Shown here one piece after another: positions 37,582 to 45,666 of a stretch of 64,000 nt of DNA (its first letter is position 1; the number at the start of each line of letters is the position of its first letter). The notes beneath the pieces are model-generated. The model searched no databases. It had not been told where the DNA came from and saw nothing but the letters and a program-made list of their open reading frames with translations. Made by a program: the position numbers and the translations under genes. The stretch spans positions 487,830 to 551,829 of the forward strand of contig NZ_LFTY01000001.1 of NCBI RefSeq assembly GCF_001078595.1. Direction: 5' to 3'. The DNA comes from Candidatus Rhodobacter oscarellae. GTDB taxonomy: Bacteria > Pseudomonadota > Alphaproteobacteria > Rhodobacterales > Rhodobacteraceae.

Positions 37582-38126
37582 CTGCGTTTTACCCTTGCGG
37601 TGTCGCGGCGTGACCTAGCGCAGCTTGTGGCGGATGGGAAGGCTAAGCTGTGGGGTGATGGTTCTGGCCTGGAGCGGATGTTGAATTCAAACGCTTCGCC
37701 CTAAGAACGCTTGCCGACACCAGACGCCACGGAACCCAAGCAATGCAACCGCCCGAGCTTGCCTCGGGCAGCGGCCGACCTCCCCCAGGAGGCCGCTTTT
37801 GCCACGTTGCAAACCATTGGAACGCTCGCGTTTTCAGAAATCGCCTGCACAACAGAACCGTGGCGCAAGCGACCTCCAGGTCGGCCGCTGCCCGCGTTGC
37901 GCTTGGCTCAAGGTGGAGGCCCCCGGTCAAGTCCGGGGCGGAAGATCTTCAACGCCCCAACCAAACCCACCGCGCGCACTGTTAACCACGACATTTCCCG
38001 ACCCCGTGCCCGACGGAAGTCCGACGTTTTGCCGACAAAAGGCCGACACCGGATTTCCCAGCAAAATAAGCCGTTAAGACCTGATTCGCCGCCAATACAG
38101 ACTCCCAGCGGTAACGATCTGTTAAC
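37582..38126. other. Intergenic region upstream of pheT
   Basis: This 545-bp region contains the promoter side of pheT, the structured repeat copy B (37648-37975) and about 150 bp of featureless sequence before the convergent end of the dehydrogenase gene. A 212-codon plus-strand frame runs through the repeat but is not conserved in copy A, so it is not called. Confidence 0.55.
37648..37975. repeat. Dispersed ~330-bp structured repeat, copy B
   Basis: This is the same element as 16073-16405. The arms at 37766-37781 and 37878-37893 (GGGCAGCGGCCGACCT and its exact complement) are a perfect 16-bp inverted repeat about 96 bp apart. The inner terminator-like hairpin CCTCC-CCCA-GGAGG with TTTT and the CGACCT-CC-AGGTCG hairpin are unchanged. 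It lies upstream of pheT. Confidence 0.8.
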
Positions 38127-39005
38127 TCAGTCCCGAATATGCGGCAGGATCGCTGCCGCCAACGCGCGCGCATCCGTGTCCTTGGGGTCCTCCGGCGCGG
38201 CCACCGGCACGGCGGCCAGCCAGCGCTCCCACTGCACCGTGCCCTGGGTCACCACGTCCGGCAGGCCCAGGTCCCGCAGCGTCTTGCAGACTTCCTCCAT
38301 CTCCGCGGCGCGGCGCACGCCATGCACCATGGCGCGCTCGAAATTATAGGTCGCCTGGGCGTCCCAGTCGAAGCCGGGGTAGTTCAGCTCCAGGCTCGGC
38401 AGCACCTCGTCCGCCACATCAGCGGCGCTCACCGCCAGCATGAACTCCGCCGTAAGCGCCTCTAATCCCTTGATTAAAACAGAGCGCACCATCTTGATGG
38501 TGCTGGCGCGACCGACGTCGCCCGTGACGATGCGGGTGGTCATGGGCAGCGCGTCCAGCAGCGGCTTGACGGCCTCGGCACGCGGGCCAGAGATCAGGCA
38601 GGGCACGGCGTTAAGCGCCGGGTGCACCGGCGCCATGACGGCCACGTCCACATAGCGCGCGCCGGCCGCCTCCACCGCAAGGGCGGATTTCTGCTTGGCC
38701 GAGGGGGCGCAGGAGTTCAGGTCGCAAAAGAAGGCGCCCTGGTTGAGATGCGGGGCCGCGGCCTCGGCCACAGCGTTGGCCTGGTCCGCCGTTACCACAG
38801 AGATCACCAGATCGGCCTCGGCCAAAGCCTCCGAGAGGCTCCCCGCGCCCTTTATTTTCAACGCCTTATAGCGATCCTGCATCTCCTCTCGGGTCGCCGG
38901 GTCATCCGTCTTGCGGTCGTAGGCGGCGGTCTCAAACCGCCCCGCGCCCCAGCCGGTGATCAGGGCCGAACCCGCCTCGCCCATGCCGATGAATGCCAAT
39001 TTCAT
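38127..39005 (-). CDS. NAD(P)-dependent dehydrogenase, 6PGDH-like with DUF1932 domain
   Basis: This 292-residue protein has an N-terminal Rossmann domain beginning MKLAFIGMGEAGSALITGW and a C-terminal helical DUF1932-type domain (~195-265). Its relatives are beta-hydroxyacid dehydrogenases; the conserved D-L-N-S-C-A-P segment corresponds to their substrate-binding loop. The substrate is unknown. RBS AAGGAGAG precedes the start. Confidence 0.85.
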   Translation of the reverse strand: MKLAFIGMGEAGSALITGWGAGRFETAAYDRKTDDPATREEMQDRYKALKIKGAGSLSEALAEADLVISVVTADQANAVAEAAAPHLNQGAFFCDLNSCAPSAKQKSALAVEAAGARYVDVAVMAPVHPALNAVPCLISGPRAEAVKPLLDALPMTTRIVTGDVGRASTIKMVRSVLIKGLEALTAEFMLAVSAADVADEVLPSLELNYPGFDWDAQATYNFERAMVHGVRRAAEMEEVCKTLRDLGLPDVVTQGTVQWERWLAAVPVAAPEDPKDTDARALAAAILPHIRD

Positions 39006-39114
39006 AAGCGCTCTCCTTCACGGATCGGTGTTCCATGCGGCTCCGCCCTTGGCAAGCCCGGCGGGTCCGCTATCCTCTGGTTATGACGACTCCCCTGGCC
39101 CCTGGAGACGCCCT

Positions 39115-39942
39115 ATGTATCGTTTGATTGTCCTTATTTTTCTGGCCGCGACCGCCGCGCAGGCGCAGGACCGCCGCCCCAGCCATTGCATTGCCATCGC
39201 GGATGCAGCACCTGGGCTGCAATACCTGCACAAGGCCGCCTTCACCGACCCCGTGCCGCAGTTCAGCGTCCGCATCAGCTATATCGACCACTCGATGTTC
39301 GCGATCCAGACCCAAGGCGGGCTGAGCGCGGTCACCGATTACAACGGCTATGTGGGGGCGGATTTCCTGCCCACCGTGATCACCATGAACCACGCGCATG
39401 ACTCGCATTGGACGATGTTCCCCAACCCCGATATTCCCCATATTTTAAAGGGCTGGGGCGATGGCCCGCAGGGCGCCGAGCACCACCTGGACCTGGGCGA
39501 GATGCTGATCCGCAACGTGCCCACGGACATCCGCGGGCGCTTTGGCGGGCCGCCCGAGATCAACGGCAATTCTATCTTCATCTTCGAGGTCGAGGGGCTC
39601 TGCATCGGGCACCTGGGGCATCTGCATCACGAGCCCACGGACGCGCAATTCGCGGCCATCGGGCGGCTGGATGTGGTGATGGCCGCCGTGGATGGCGGCA
39701 TGACCCTCCCGACGGACGCCATGGTGCGGATCATGAAGCGGGTGAAGAGCTCGGTGGTGATCCCGATGCACTGGTTCGGACGGTTCACGCTGGACCAGTT
39801 CCTCGTTGAAATGTCAGACGAATTCGCGATCGAGAAGACCGGCGTCTCGGAATACGTGGTCTCGCTGAGGACCCTGCCCCGGACCCCAACGGTGGTCGTC
39901 CTGGAACCGGACTACCCGGTGAGTTTTGACGACGACATCTGA
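39115..39942 (+). CDS. Exported metallo-beta-lactamase-fold protein (UlaG-like)
   Basis: This 275-residue protein has a signal peptide (~18 residues, ends AQA-Q) and a beta-lactamase-like layout: HAHDSHW (~90-97), HLGHLHHE (~163-170), a DGG at ~188, and MHWFGRF with the last histidine (~221). It resembles the L-ascorbate-6-phosphate lactonase/UlaG branch, though export to the periplasm is unusual for that branch. The start at 39115 follows GGAG; longer upstream frames lack a signal. A Y-shaped repeat follows five bases after the stop. Confidence 0.78.
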   Translation: MYRLIVLIFLAATAAQAQDRRPSHCIAIADAAPGLQYLHKAAFTDPVPQFSVRISYIDHSMFAIQTQGGLSAVTDYNGYVGADFLPTVITMNHAHDSHWTMFPNPDIPHILKGWGDGPQGAEHHLDLGEMLIRNVPTDIRGRFGGPPEINGNSIFIFEVEGLCIGHLGHLHHEPTDAQFAAIGRLDVVMAAVDGGMTLPTDAMVRIMKRVKSSVVIPMHWFGRFTLDQFLVEMSDEFAIEKTGVSEYVVSLRTLPRTPTVVVLEPDYPVSFDDDI

Positions 39943-39946
39943 GCTT

Positions 39947-40005
39947 GGCGGGACCAAGGCTTTTCCAAAAGCCTTGCAAGATCCTTGGAAGGATCTTGGC
40001 CCGCC
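39947..40005. repeat. Y-shaped double-hairpin repeat, copy 3
   Basis: Outer arms GGCGGG (39947-39952) and CCCGCC (40000-40005), with CCAA/TTGG inside, enclose hairpins AAGGCTTTT-CC-AAAAGCCTT and AAGATCCTT-GG-AAGGATCTT. The stem sequences differ from copies 1-2 but pairing is kept. It lies between convergent genes. Confidence 0.78.
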
Positions 40006-40010
40006 CAGCC

Positions 40011-40697
40011 TCACCGTCGCGGCTTAGACCGCCACGTGTCGAGCCACTGAGAGATGCGCCCCCGCCGGTCCGCCACCTCGTCGCCCACCCGCGCCGCGGC
40101 GTCGCTGACGTCCTCGAGCACCGGGTCGATCTTACGCTCGCGGAACTGCCGCCACATCGCCCGCGCCAGGGCCCAGCCGAAGACCAGAAAGATGAAGAAG
40201 AAGATGTTGAACCACGGGATCGGATAGACGTTCGGGCCCTCTATGGGGCGGATGCCCACCGCGTTGGGGAAGACCGTAAAGAAGCGATTGCGCCAGCCGT
40301 AATGCGTGATCACCACCCATTGCGGTTCTGCCGCGGTAGAGACTACCGCCGCCGCCTCTGCCTGCAGGTCCGAGCTGTCAAACTTGAAGTAGGGCGGCCA
40401 GATCCAGCCTGTGTCCTCGTTGCGGAAGACCATCACCCGCTCGGCGTCGCGCGGGATGAACCCCAACAGGAACGAGCGCTTCCTCACCGTGTTGATCAAC
40501 CGCAGATCGCGGTTCGAAAGCTCCGCCGCGCCGCTATCGGCCTGCGCGTAGAACATCCGGTTATACCAGGAGAAATCCGCCCGGATCACCTCGGTCGAGG
40601 TCACCCGCGCCACGTCATGCTGCGGCAAGAGGTAATGAAAAAACGCAAACAGGATCAGAAAGATGATCGTGCGAAAGGCGATGCGAAGACGGCGCAT
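40011..40697 (-). CDS. Membrane protein, DUF1523-like; last gene of AAA operon
   Basis: This 228-residue protein has an N-terminal helix (~7-25), a periplasmic domain (~28-160; conserved RSFLLGFIPRDAERVMVFRNEDTGWIWPPYFKFDSSDLQ in parts) and a second helix (~167-187), then a basic cytoplasmic tail. It matches my memory of the DUF1523 family, whose function is unknown. It starts ten bases after the stop of the 88-residue membrane protein and appears to end the 11-gene operon. Confidence 0.78.
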   Translation of the reverse strand: MRRLRIAFRTIIFLILFAFFHYLLPQHDVARVTSTEVIRADFSWYNRMFYAQADSGAAELSNRDLRLINTVRKRSFLLGFIPRDAERVMVFRNEDTGWIWPPYFKFDSSDLQAEAAAVVSTAAEPQWVVITHYGWRNRFFTVFPNAVGIRPIEGPNVYPIPWFNIFFFIFLVFGWALARAMWRQFRERKIDPVLEDVSDAAARVGDEVADRRGRISQWLDTWRSKPRR

Positions 40698-40707
40698 GGG
40701 CGCTCCT

Positions 40708-40974
40708 TTAATTCGTCGTGAACCAGGTGATCGCGATCAGCGCCACCGGCACCACATAGATAAGCCACAGGGCGCGATACCCAAGGCTTTGCTTGAATTC
40801 CTCGACGCCCGCTTCGACATCCGCGCTGCGCTCGACCGGATCGCGGCCCGGATGGGCCGCCGCCCATTCCTTTTCCAGCCGCTCGCGGGTGATCGAGCGC
40901 AGGTACCAGGCCACGGCCACATAGATGACCGTGCAGATCAGCGCCGCCAAGACGATAAGCCTTACGAAGTTCAT
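40708..40974 (-). CDS. Small membrane protein, unknown
   Basis: This 88-residue protein has two predicted helices (~5-25 and ~68-86) flanking a charged loop (RERLEKEWAAAHPGRDPVER). No family recognised. It is only three bases from the upstream 460-residue gene and ten from the downstream DUF1523-like gene, so it is part of the operon. Confidence 0.75.
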   Translation of the reverse strand: MNFVRLIVLAALICTVIYVAVAWYLRSITRERLEKEWAAAHPGRDPVERSADVEAGVEEFKQSLGYRALWLIYVVPVALIAITWFTTN

Positions 40975-40977
40975 CCT

Positions 40978-42360
40978 TCACCTCCCGCGCTTTACCGCGC
41001 CCCAGGGCCCCACAAGCTCTACCATCCGCTGCGGGTTTCTGCGCCGAGGGGGCCGAGCCTGCGGCTCGGGATCCTCCTGCGGCGGGCCGGGGGGCGTCAT
41101 CCCCGGCTCCGGCCCGAACAGCGCCGCGCGCGTGCCCGCCTTATCCACCTGGTACTCCTCGTCCAGGAAGTCCGCCACAAACCCGCGCTTGCCGTCCTCC
41201 CAGCCCTTATAGAGCCCGTAGAACAGCTCCTTGTGGCAGATGAAGAGCTGCCGCACGTCCAGCGGCGCCAGCTCGGCCAGCATCTGGTTCACCAGGTCGC
41301 GATACATATGCGCCCCGCCGCGCAGGGTGTAGAAATAGGCCGGGTGCTTGCTGTCGATCTTGGGCCAGTCGCCGCCGCCGTCGATCCAGCGCACCAGGTC
41401 GGCGAGCCCCAGATAGGCCTCGGGTAGATCCGCCCCCAGCCCGCGCGCGATCATCCGCAGGTCACGCCGCGTCGCACCCTGCAGCGACTGCCCGGTGCTG
41501 GCCGCGGCATCGACCACGATGAAGTCCATCTTCTGGCGCAGGATCGCGCTGGCATCGGTGCCGCGAGCCTTCACGATGGGCTCCACCAGGTGGTTGAGGT
41601 CCAAAAACGCCGCCACACGATTGCGCGCGGACATGGAAAACGCCTCGACCCCGCCGATCTCGGGCACGGCACCCGAGGCGATCACCGCCGGATGCTCGAC
41701 ATCGCGCCAAACATAAAGCCCGCCGAAATGCGCCGTCCAGTAATTCGGTACCTCGGTGGTGGTCATCTCCAGGTCCACCGGGTTGCGCGTGACGTCGCCG
41801 GTCTCCTTGGCCAGGCCGATCATCTCGGCGATCAGCACGTCGTCCCACCAGGCGTCCTCTTCGGTCTTAAAGCGCTCGATCTTCGCCGTAAGCTCGCGCG
41901 CATTCGCCACGTCCCCGCCGGTCGTGTCCGCCTCGGTCACGATGCGGCGGATATCCATCAGCCGCGCGGGCGTGTTCGCCATAAGCACCGAGTTCTGCAG
42001 CTCCCCTGCCACCGCGTCGCGGGTGGTCAAAGCGAAAAGCTTGCTCTCGTTCTGCTCGATGAACTCCCGCAGCACCTGGCGCGAGAACGAGAACTTCGCG
42101 TTCAGCAGGGGCGCGCGCTTCTGCTCGGTCGTCAGCAGGATGAACTGCCGGTTCACGCCGTTGGGATTCAGATAGAGCGGGTCGTCCAGCTCCATACCGA
42201 TCTCGGGCGAGTAGCCGGAGATGTCGATGTGGAAATCCGTAAGCGCGGTGTCCTTGCCGGTCAGGTGCCTCAAGGCACGCCGGTAGCGATCCACCAGGGC
42301 GGGCGAGGAGACCTCAATCAGGTTGCCGAACATCAGGCCTTTTTCGATGAGCCGCTTCAT
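40978..42360 (-). CDS. Unknown 460-residue soluble protein of the AAA operon
   Basis: This protein has no signal peptide, membrane helix or motif I can assign. It is hydrophilic and mixed alpha/beta. The C-terminal ~50 residues are a disordered Pro/Arg-rich tail (GMTPPGPPQEDPEPQARPP). The ATG at 42360 overlaps the stop of the upstream gene (ATGA), which decides the start against a longer frame to 42432. From memory a Rhodobacterales family named DUF6638 may correspond; I cannot verify that. It is likely a core cytoplasmic partner of the AAA ATPase. Confidence 0.78.
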   Translation of the reverse strand: MKRLIEKGLMFGNLIEVSSPALVDRYRRALRHLTGKDTALTDFHIDISGYSPEIGMELDDPLYLNPNGVNRQFILLTTEQKRAPLLNAKFSFSRQVLREFIEQNESKLFALTTRDAVAGELQNSVLMANTPARLMDIRRIVTEADTTGGDVANARELTAKIERFKTEEDAWWDDVLIAEMIGLAKETGDVTRNPVDLEMTTTEVPNYWTAHFGGLYVWRDVEHPAVIASGAVPEIGGVEAFSMSARNRVAAFLDLNHLVEPIVKARGTDASAILRQKMDFIVVDAAASTGQSLQGATRRDLRMIARGLGADLPEAYLGLADLVRWIDGGGDWPKIDSKHPAYFYTLRGGAHMYRDLVNQMLAELAPLDVRQLFICHKELFYGLYKGWEDGKRGFVADFLDEEYQVDKAGTRAALFGPEPGMTPPGPPQEDPEPQARPPRRRNPQRMVELVGPWGAVKRGR

Positions 42361-42743
42361 GCGCCCTTCCCGTCCCGCTTCGCCAAGTCCTGCCCCTTTC
42401 GCCTTTCCACGCCTTGCGCCCTCACGAACCACACTAGGGCCAATATGGGCGCCCAGACCACGCTCGTGTAGCCCGAAAGCCTAAGAAAGAACCAGGCGGT
42501 GCCGACGGGTGCCTCCGCGAGGAATGCGCCGAGCCCCACGCCGCGCGCCTGATAGGTCAGCGCAAAGACCACGGCCCCGGCCAGCAGGATCAGCCCCGCC
42601 GAGGCCCAAATCACCACCGCCACCTCGCGATGCGAGCGGGTGTCACGCCGCACCAAGACCCGCGGCAGGATCACAGCCAGCCCCGCCAAGACCAGCAGCG
42701 GGAACCCGGTGTTCCACCAGCCGATGGGCTCTGGCTGGATCAT
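42357..42743 (-). CDS. Small three-helix membrane protein, unknown
   Basis: This 128-residue protein has three predicted membrane helices (~14-30, ~42-62, ~88-107) and a basic C-terminus (ERRKGQDLAKRDGKGA). It overlaps both neighbours by four bases (ATGA), so it is tightly coupled within the operon. No family recognised. Confidence 0.75.
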   Translation of the reverse strand: MIQPEPIGWWNTGFPLLVLAGLAVILPRVLVRRDTRSHREVAVVIWASAGLILLAGAVVFALTYQARGVGLGAFLAEAPVGTAWFFLRLSGYTSVVWAPILALVWFVRAQGVERRKGQDLAKRDGKGA

Positions 42744-43264
42744 CGCTGCGCCTCCAAGAGCCCGTCGCAGCCCTTGCCGTCATAGGCGGTCTTGGCGGCC
42801 TTGATTTGGACGGTGCGGCGGGCCTCGAAGGTCGCGCCCGTGGCGGGCCAGGTGGCCTCATGCGTCGCCTCAGCAAGCTTGGCCCATAAATAGCCCAGAG
42901 AGAACTCGGTGGAGGGGCCCGGCGCGTACCATCGCCGGATCTGCGCGGGCACGTGCCGGGTGTTCCAGGAATGCAGCTTGCCCGCGCGCAGGTCCTCTAG
43001 GAGTTCCGACAGATCGGCATGCCCGGCCTGGAAAAGCCCGCGAAACTCGACTTCTTTGTCGCCGAGCAACGCCGCATGCGCGGCGCAGTCCCACAGCGCA
43101 TACCCCTCGCGCCCCAGCGCGTTGTAGTCTTGGGCGGACGCCGAAATCGCGAAGGCCCCAGCGAAAATCCCGGACCCGAGGGCGGGAAAGCAACGCACCC
43201 ACCCACGGGCGCAGCTCGGGCGCATGGCGGCTTCGCCGCAACGCAATTTCCGAAAGAACCACAT
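42740..43264 (-). CDS. Exported protein of the AAA operon, unknown
   Basis: This 174-residue protein has a signal-peptide-like N-terminus (basic region, then FPALGSGIFAGAFAISASA-QD). The mature part has conserved-looking aromatic and cysteine residues (YALWDCAAHAALLG, DGKGCDGLL). It is probably periplasmic. The ATG at 43264 shares one base with the stop of the preceding gene (TGATG), which fixes the start. No family recognised. Confidence 0.72.
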   Translation of the reverse strand: MWFFRKLRCGEAAMRPSCARGWVRCFPALGSGIFAGAFAISASAQDYNALGREGYALWDCAAHAALLGDKEVEFRGLFQAGHADLSELLEDLRAGKLHSWNTRHVPAQIRRWYAPGPSTEFSLGYLWAKLAEATHEATWPATGATFEARRTVQIKAAKTAYDGKGCDGLLEAQR

Positions 43265-43614
43265 CAAATCTCGCGCTCTTCTGAACTGTGCTGACAAGAT
43301 TGATCGGATTCAAAATTAATTCTACCAAATCGGAATGCGAAAATTGCCGTCAAAAAAGGTATCCCACCAACTAAGCTCAATTGAAGCAGGAAAAACTCCT
43401 GCCTTGCCGCGAAATCAGTTACCGTCCCACCAGAATAGGGCGGACCACCTGCAGAAAGAACGACGGCGATCAGGACCACCCCACCCAATACAACTGCAAA
43501 AACGAATATGAAGCTCCGGCCATGCGACCCAGCTCTATGTGCGAAGCGACCGCAAAAATAAGCGGCAACAATGCTTATTAAGAGAGGTAGAAAAAAGACA
43601 GCTAGTCCAATCAC
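43264..43614 (-). CDS. Three-helix membrane protein of lower GC, unknown
   Basis: This 116-residue protein starts at a GTG overlapping the AAA ATPase stop (GTGA) and has three hydrophobic segments (~2-22, ~34-56, ~74-96). Its codons are clearly less GC-rich than those of its operon neighbours, suggesting recent acquisition or relaxed selection. The overlaps on both sides still argue it is translated as part of the operon. No family recognised. Confidence 0.65.
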   Translation of the reverse strand: MIGLAVFFLPLLISIVAAYFCGRFAHRAGSHGRSFIFVFAVVLGGVVLIAVVLSAGGPPYSGGTVTDFAARQEFFLLQLSLVGGIPFLTAIFAFRFGRINFESDQSCQHSSEEREI

Positions 43615-45548
43615 CCCTTCCCCTCCACATACCGCCGCTTCGCCTCCTCGGTCCGGCCAAAGTCGCGGACCATGTTCTCAATGGCGACCTCGTCGGACTT
43701 GTCGGCATAGCGGAACTCGCTGTCGGCGTAGCGGTTCACTTCCTGGATCACCATGTCGATGGTGATGGGCTGGCGTAGGGCTGCGATCATGTCCCGCTTC
43801 TCGTCGTAGCTCTTGAACAGGAACAGATCGGGTTCCTCCATCCACTCGTCCGGCAGCTCGAAATCCATCGCGCGGACCTTGACGGCGTCGGTGATGTTCT
43901 TGATCGCACGGCCGGTGAAGCGCGCGTCCGCCTCCTGGATGCCCTTCAGATAGGTGCCGACCTTGGCGATGGTGTCCAGCGCGCCAAGATCGCTGGACAC
44001 CCGGTCCCAGACCTCCAGCAAGCCCGCCTCATGCGGGCGCCCATGCCCCTCAAAGGACTTGGCCACCGCGCGCTTGATCTCTTGGGCGGCGTAAAGCTCG
44101 TGGTCCCCCAGCGGGATGTCGTGGTTCTTGCCCATCAAGAGCGCCAGGATGTCGATGTAATCCTCGCGCGTGATCGGCCCGTCGACCAGGAACCGCGCCC
44201 CGGCGCGCTGCCGCAAGGCGTCGTCCACATTCTCGGGGTAGTTGGAGAACATCCCGAAGGTGCAGTTGCCGCGCACCACCGTGTTGGCGCCGGCGAAGGC
44301 CTCCATGAAGACCGCCGTGACCTCCTGCTGGCCCGCGCTGGACTGCCGGTCGCCGCGCTTGCCCGCGATCTGGTCGATGTCGTCGATCGTGCCGAACCCG
44401 ATCACGGCGGGGTCCAGCACGTTCTGGATAAACGCCTTGGCGTTCTGGCCCGACTTGCCCTGATAGCTGTCGATATTGTCGATGCCGAAGTTCTGATAGC
44501 GGAACGGGAAGCCCGCGTTCTGGCAATAGCCATGCACCAGCCCGGCCATCATCTGGATCAGCGTGGTCTTGCCCGTGCCCGGGGCGCCGTCGCCCATGAA
44601 GGTGAAGATGAAGCCGCCGAGCTCGGCGAAGGGGTTCAGCTTGCGCTCGAAATCATAGGCCATCAGCATCTTGGCCAGCTTCATCGCCTGATACTTGGCG
44701 ATGTGGTTGCCCACGACCTCGCCCGGCGCCTTGAACTGCATGGTGATGGTGGACCCGCGCGCCTTATGCGCGGGCGTGAAACCCTGGAGGGTGAAGTCGT
44801 CGGCCTCGACGCGGTAGGTGGCGTCGGCGAAGGCGCCCGTGCGCGGGGCGGTCTGCGCGCGCAGGGCGACCTTTTCCATGAGCAGCTCGGTGAAGGCCAA
44901 CACCGCTGCGACGAGCTTGTCCTCGGTATTGGCGAACCTCTCCAGGTCCTGGTCCAGCTCCCAGAGCGCGCCGTGCAGGGCAAGCTGGGCGTTGTCGGTC
45001 AGTACCTCCTCGACGCCGCCGATCTCGACGGTCTGCTCGGTGGCCGAAGAGGCCAGCAGATAGGCGGTGGCATTGGCGAAGCTGTGGAGGACAGCGAGCG
45101 CTTCGGCAGACAGGAGTTCCCCGAACTCCGAGGACTTGCCAGAGGGCAGCCGCCCCTCCAGGTTCTCTTTCTTCAGCTCCACCAGCCCGGTGGCCTGGGA
45201 GAATGCCTCGCCCACGGCCAGGGATATCGCCAGAGCCCGCCGCAAAGCCTGCAACACGGTCGCCTGCACGGGCGAGACCAAGGCGTCACCCTCATCCGCC
45301 GCCTCGATCCGTTCGATCAGCCGCACGCCTTCTGGCCGCGCGGTCGAGCGCCCGACAAGGCCAGGCGTGGTGGACCGGAACCGCCGCCGCGTTGCGATGC
45401 CGGGGGACCGCTCTTCCGCCCGAGCGGGCGTCCTCGCTGCGGCAATTCGGGGCGTGTGGTCGATCCCCTCCAGCATTGCCACCGCCGCGTCGTAATGCGC
45501 GCGGATCTCCTCCTCGCGCAGCTCCATCTGATCGCCTGAAATGCTCAT
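43611..45548 (-). CDS. AAA family ATPase, core of an uncharacterised operon
   Basis: This 645-residue protein has a long helical N-terminal region (~1-300) and one classical AAA module: Walker A GDGAPGTGKTT (319-329), a pore-loop-like YQGKSGQN (~362-369), Walker B VIGFGTIDDID (382-392), sensor-1 asparagine in FGMFSNYPE (~436), an arginine-finger region RQRAGARF (~447-453) and a sensor-2-like RFTGRAIKNI further on. The spacing resembles Cdc48/FtsH/katanin-type AAA enzymes, not MoxR or NTPase defence families. No protease domain is fused. It probably remodels a substrate or partner, perhaps the coiled-coil protein of the operon. Confidence 0.88.
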   Translation of the reverse strand: MSISGDQMELREEEIRAHYDAAVAMLEGIDHTPRIAAARTPARAEERSPGIATRRRFRSTTPGLVGRSTARPEGVRLIERIEAADEGDALVSPVQATVLQALRRALAISLAVGEAFSQATGLVELKKENLEGRLPSGKSSEFGELLSAEALAVLHSFANATAYLLASSATEQTVEIGGVEEVLTDNAQLALHGALWELDQDLERFANTEDKLVAAVLAFTELLMEKVALRAQTAPRTGAFADATYRVEADDFTLQGFTPAHKARGSTITMQFKAPGEVVGNHIAKYQAMKLAKMLMAYDFERKLNPFAELGGFIFTFMGDGAPGTGKTTLIQMMAGLVHGYCQNAGFPFRYQNFGIDNIDSYQGKSGQNAKAFIQNVLDPAVIGFGTIDDIDQIAGKRGDRQSSAGQQEVTAVFMEAFAGANTVVRGNCTFGMFSNYPENVDDALRQRAGARFLVDGPITREDYIDILALLMGKNHDIPLGDHELYAAQEIKRAVAKSFEGHGRPHEAGLLEVWDRVSSDLGALDTIAKVGTYLKGIQEADARFTGRAIKNITDAVKVRAMDFELPDEWMEEPDLFLFKSYDEKRDMIAALRQPITIDMVIQEVNRYADSEFRYADKSDEVAIENMVRDFGRTEEAKRRYVEGKG

Positions 45549-45561
45549 CTCAAATCCACTT

Positions 45562-45607
45562 CTTTTCGGCTGAAAATACGGCGGGGGGTTTGGGGGGCTG
45601 GCCCCCC
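45562..45607. repeat. GGGGGG-CTGG-CCCCCC hairpin repeat
   Basis: A 6-bp G/C inverted repeat (45592-45607), preceded by TTCGGCTGAAAATACGG, lies in the 118-bp gap inside the operon before the AAA gene. A related CTTGGCCAAAAATACGG stretch is at 53330-53347, so this is probably a dispersed intergenic motif. Confidence 0.5.
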
Positions 45608-45666
45608 ATCATCGCACGAAGTGCTAAACCTGCGCGCCGAAGGCGCTCCTTTGGATAACACCCCGC

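Noticed and set aside
36094..37704. 536-codon open frame opposite pheT
   Set aside because: Antisense shadow of a well-identified gene.
37711..38349. 212-codon frame through repeat B
   Set aside because: The frame is not preserved in repeat A, so the repeat is noncoding.
44031..45539. 502-codon open frame opposite the AAA ATPase
   Set aside because: Antisense shadow; the opposite strand has intact AAA motifs.
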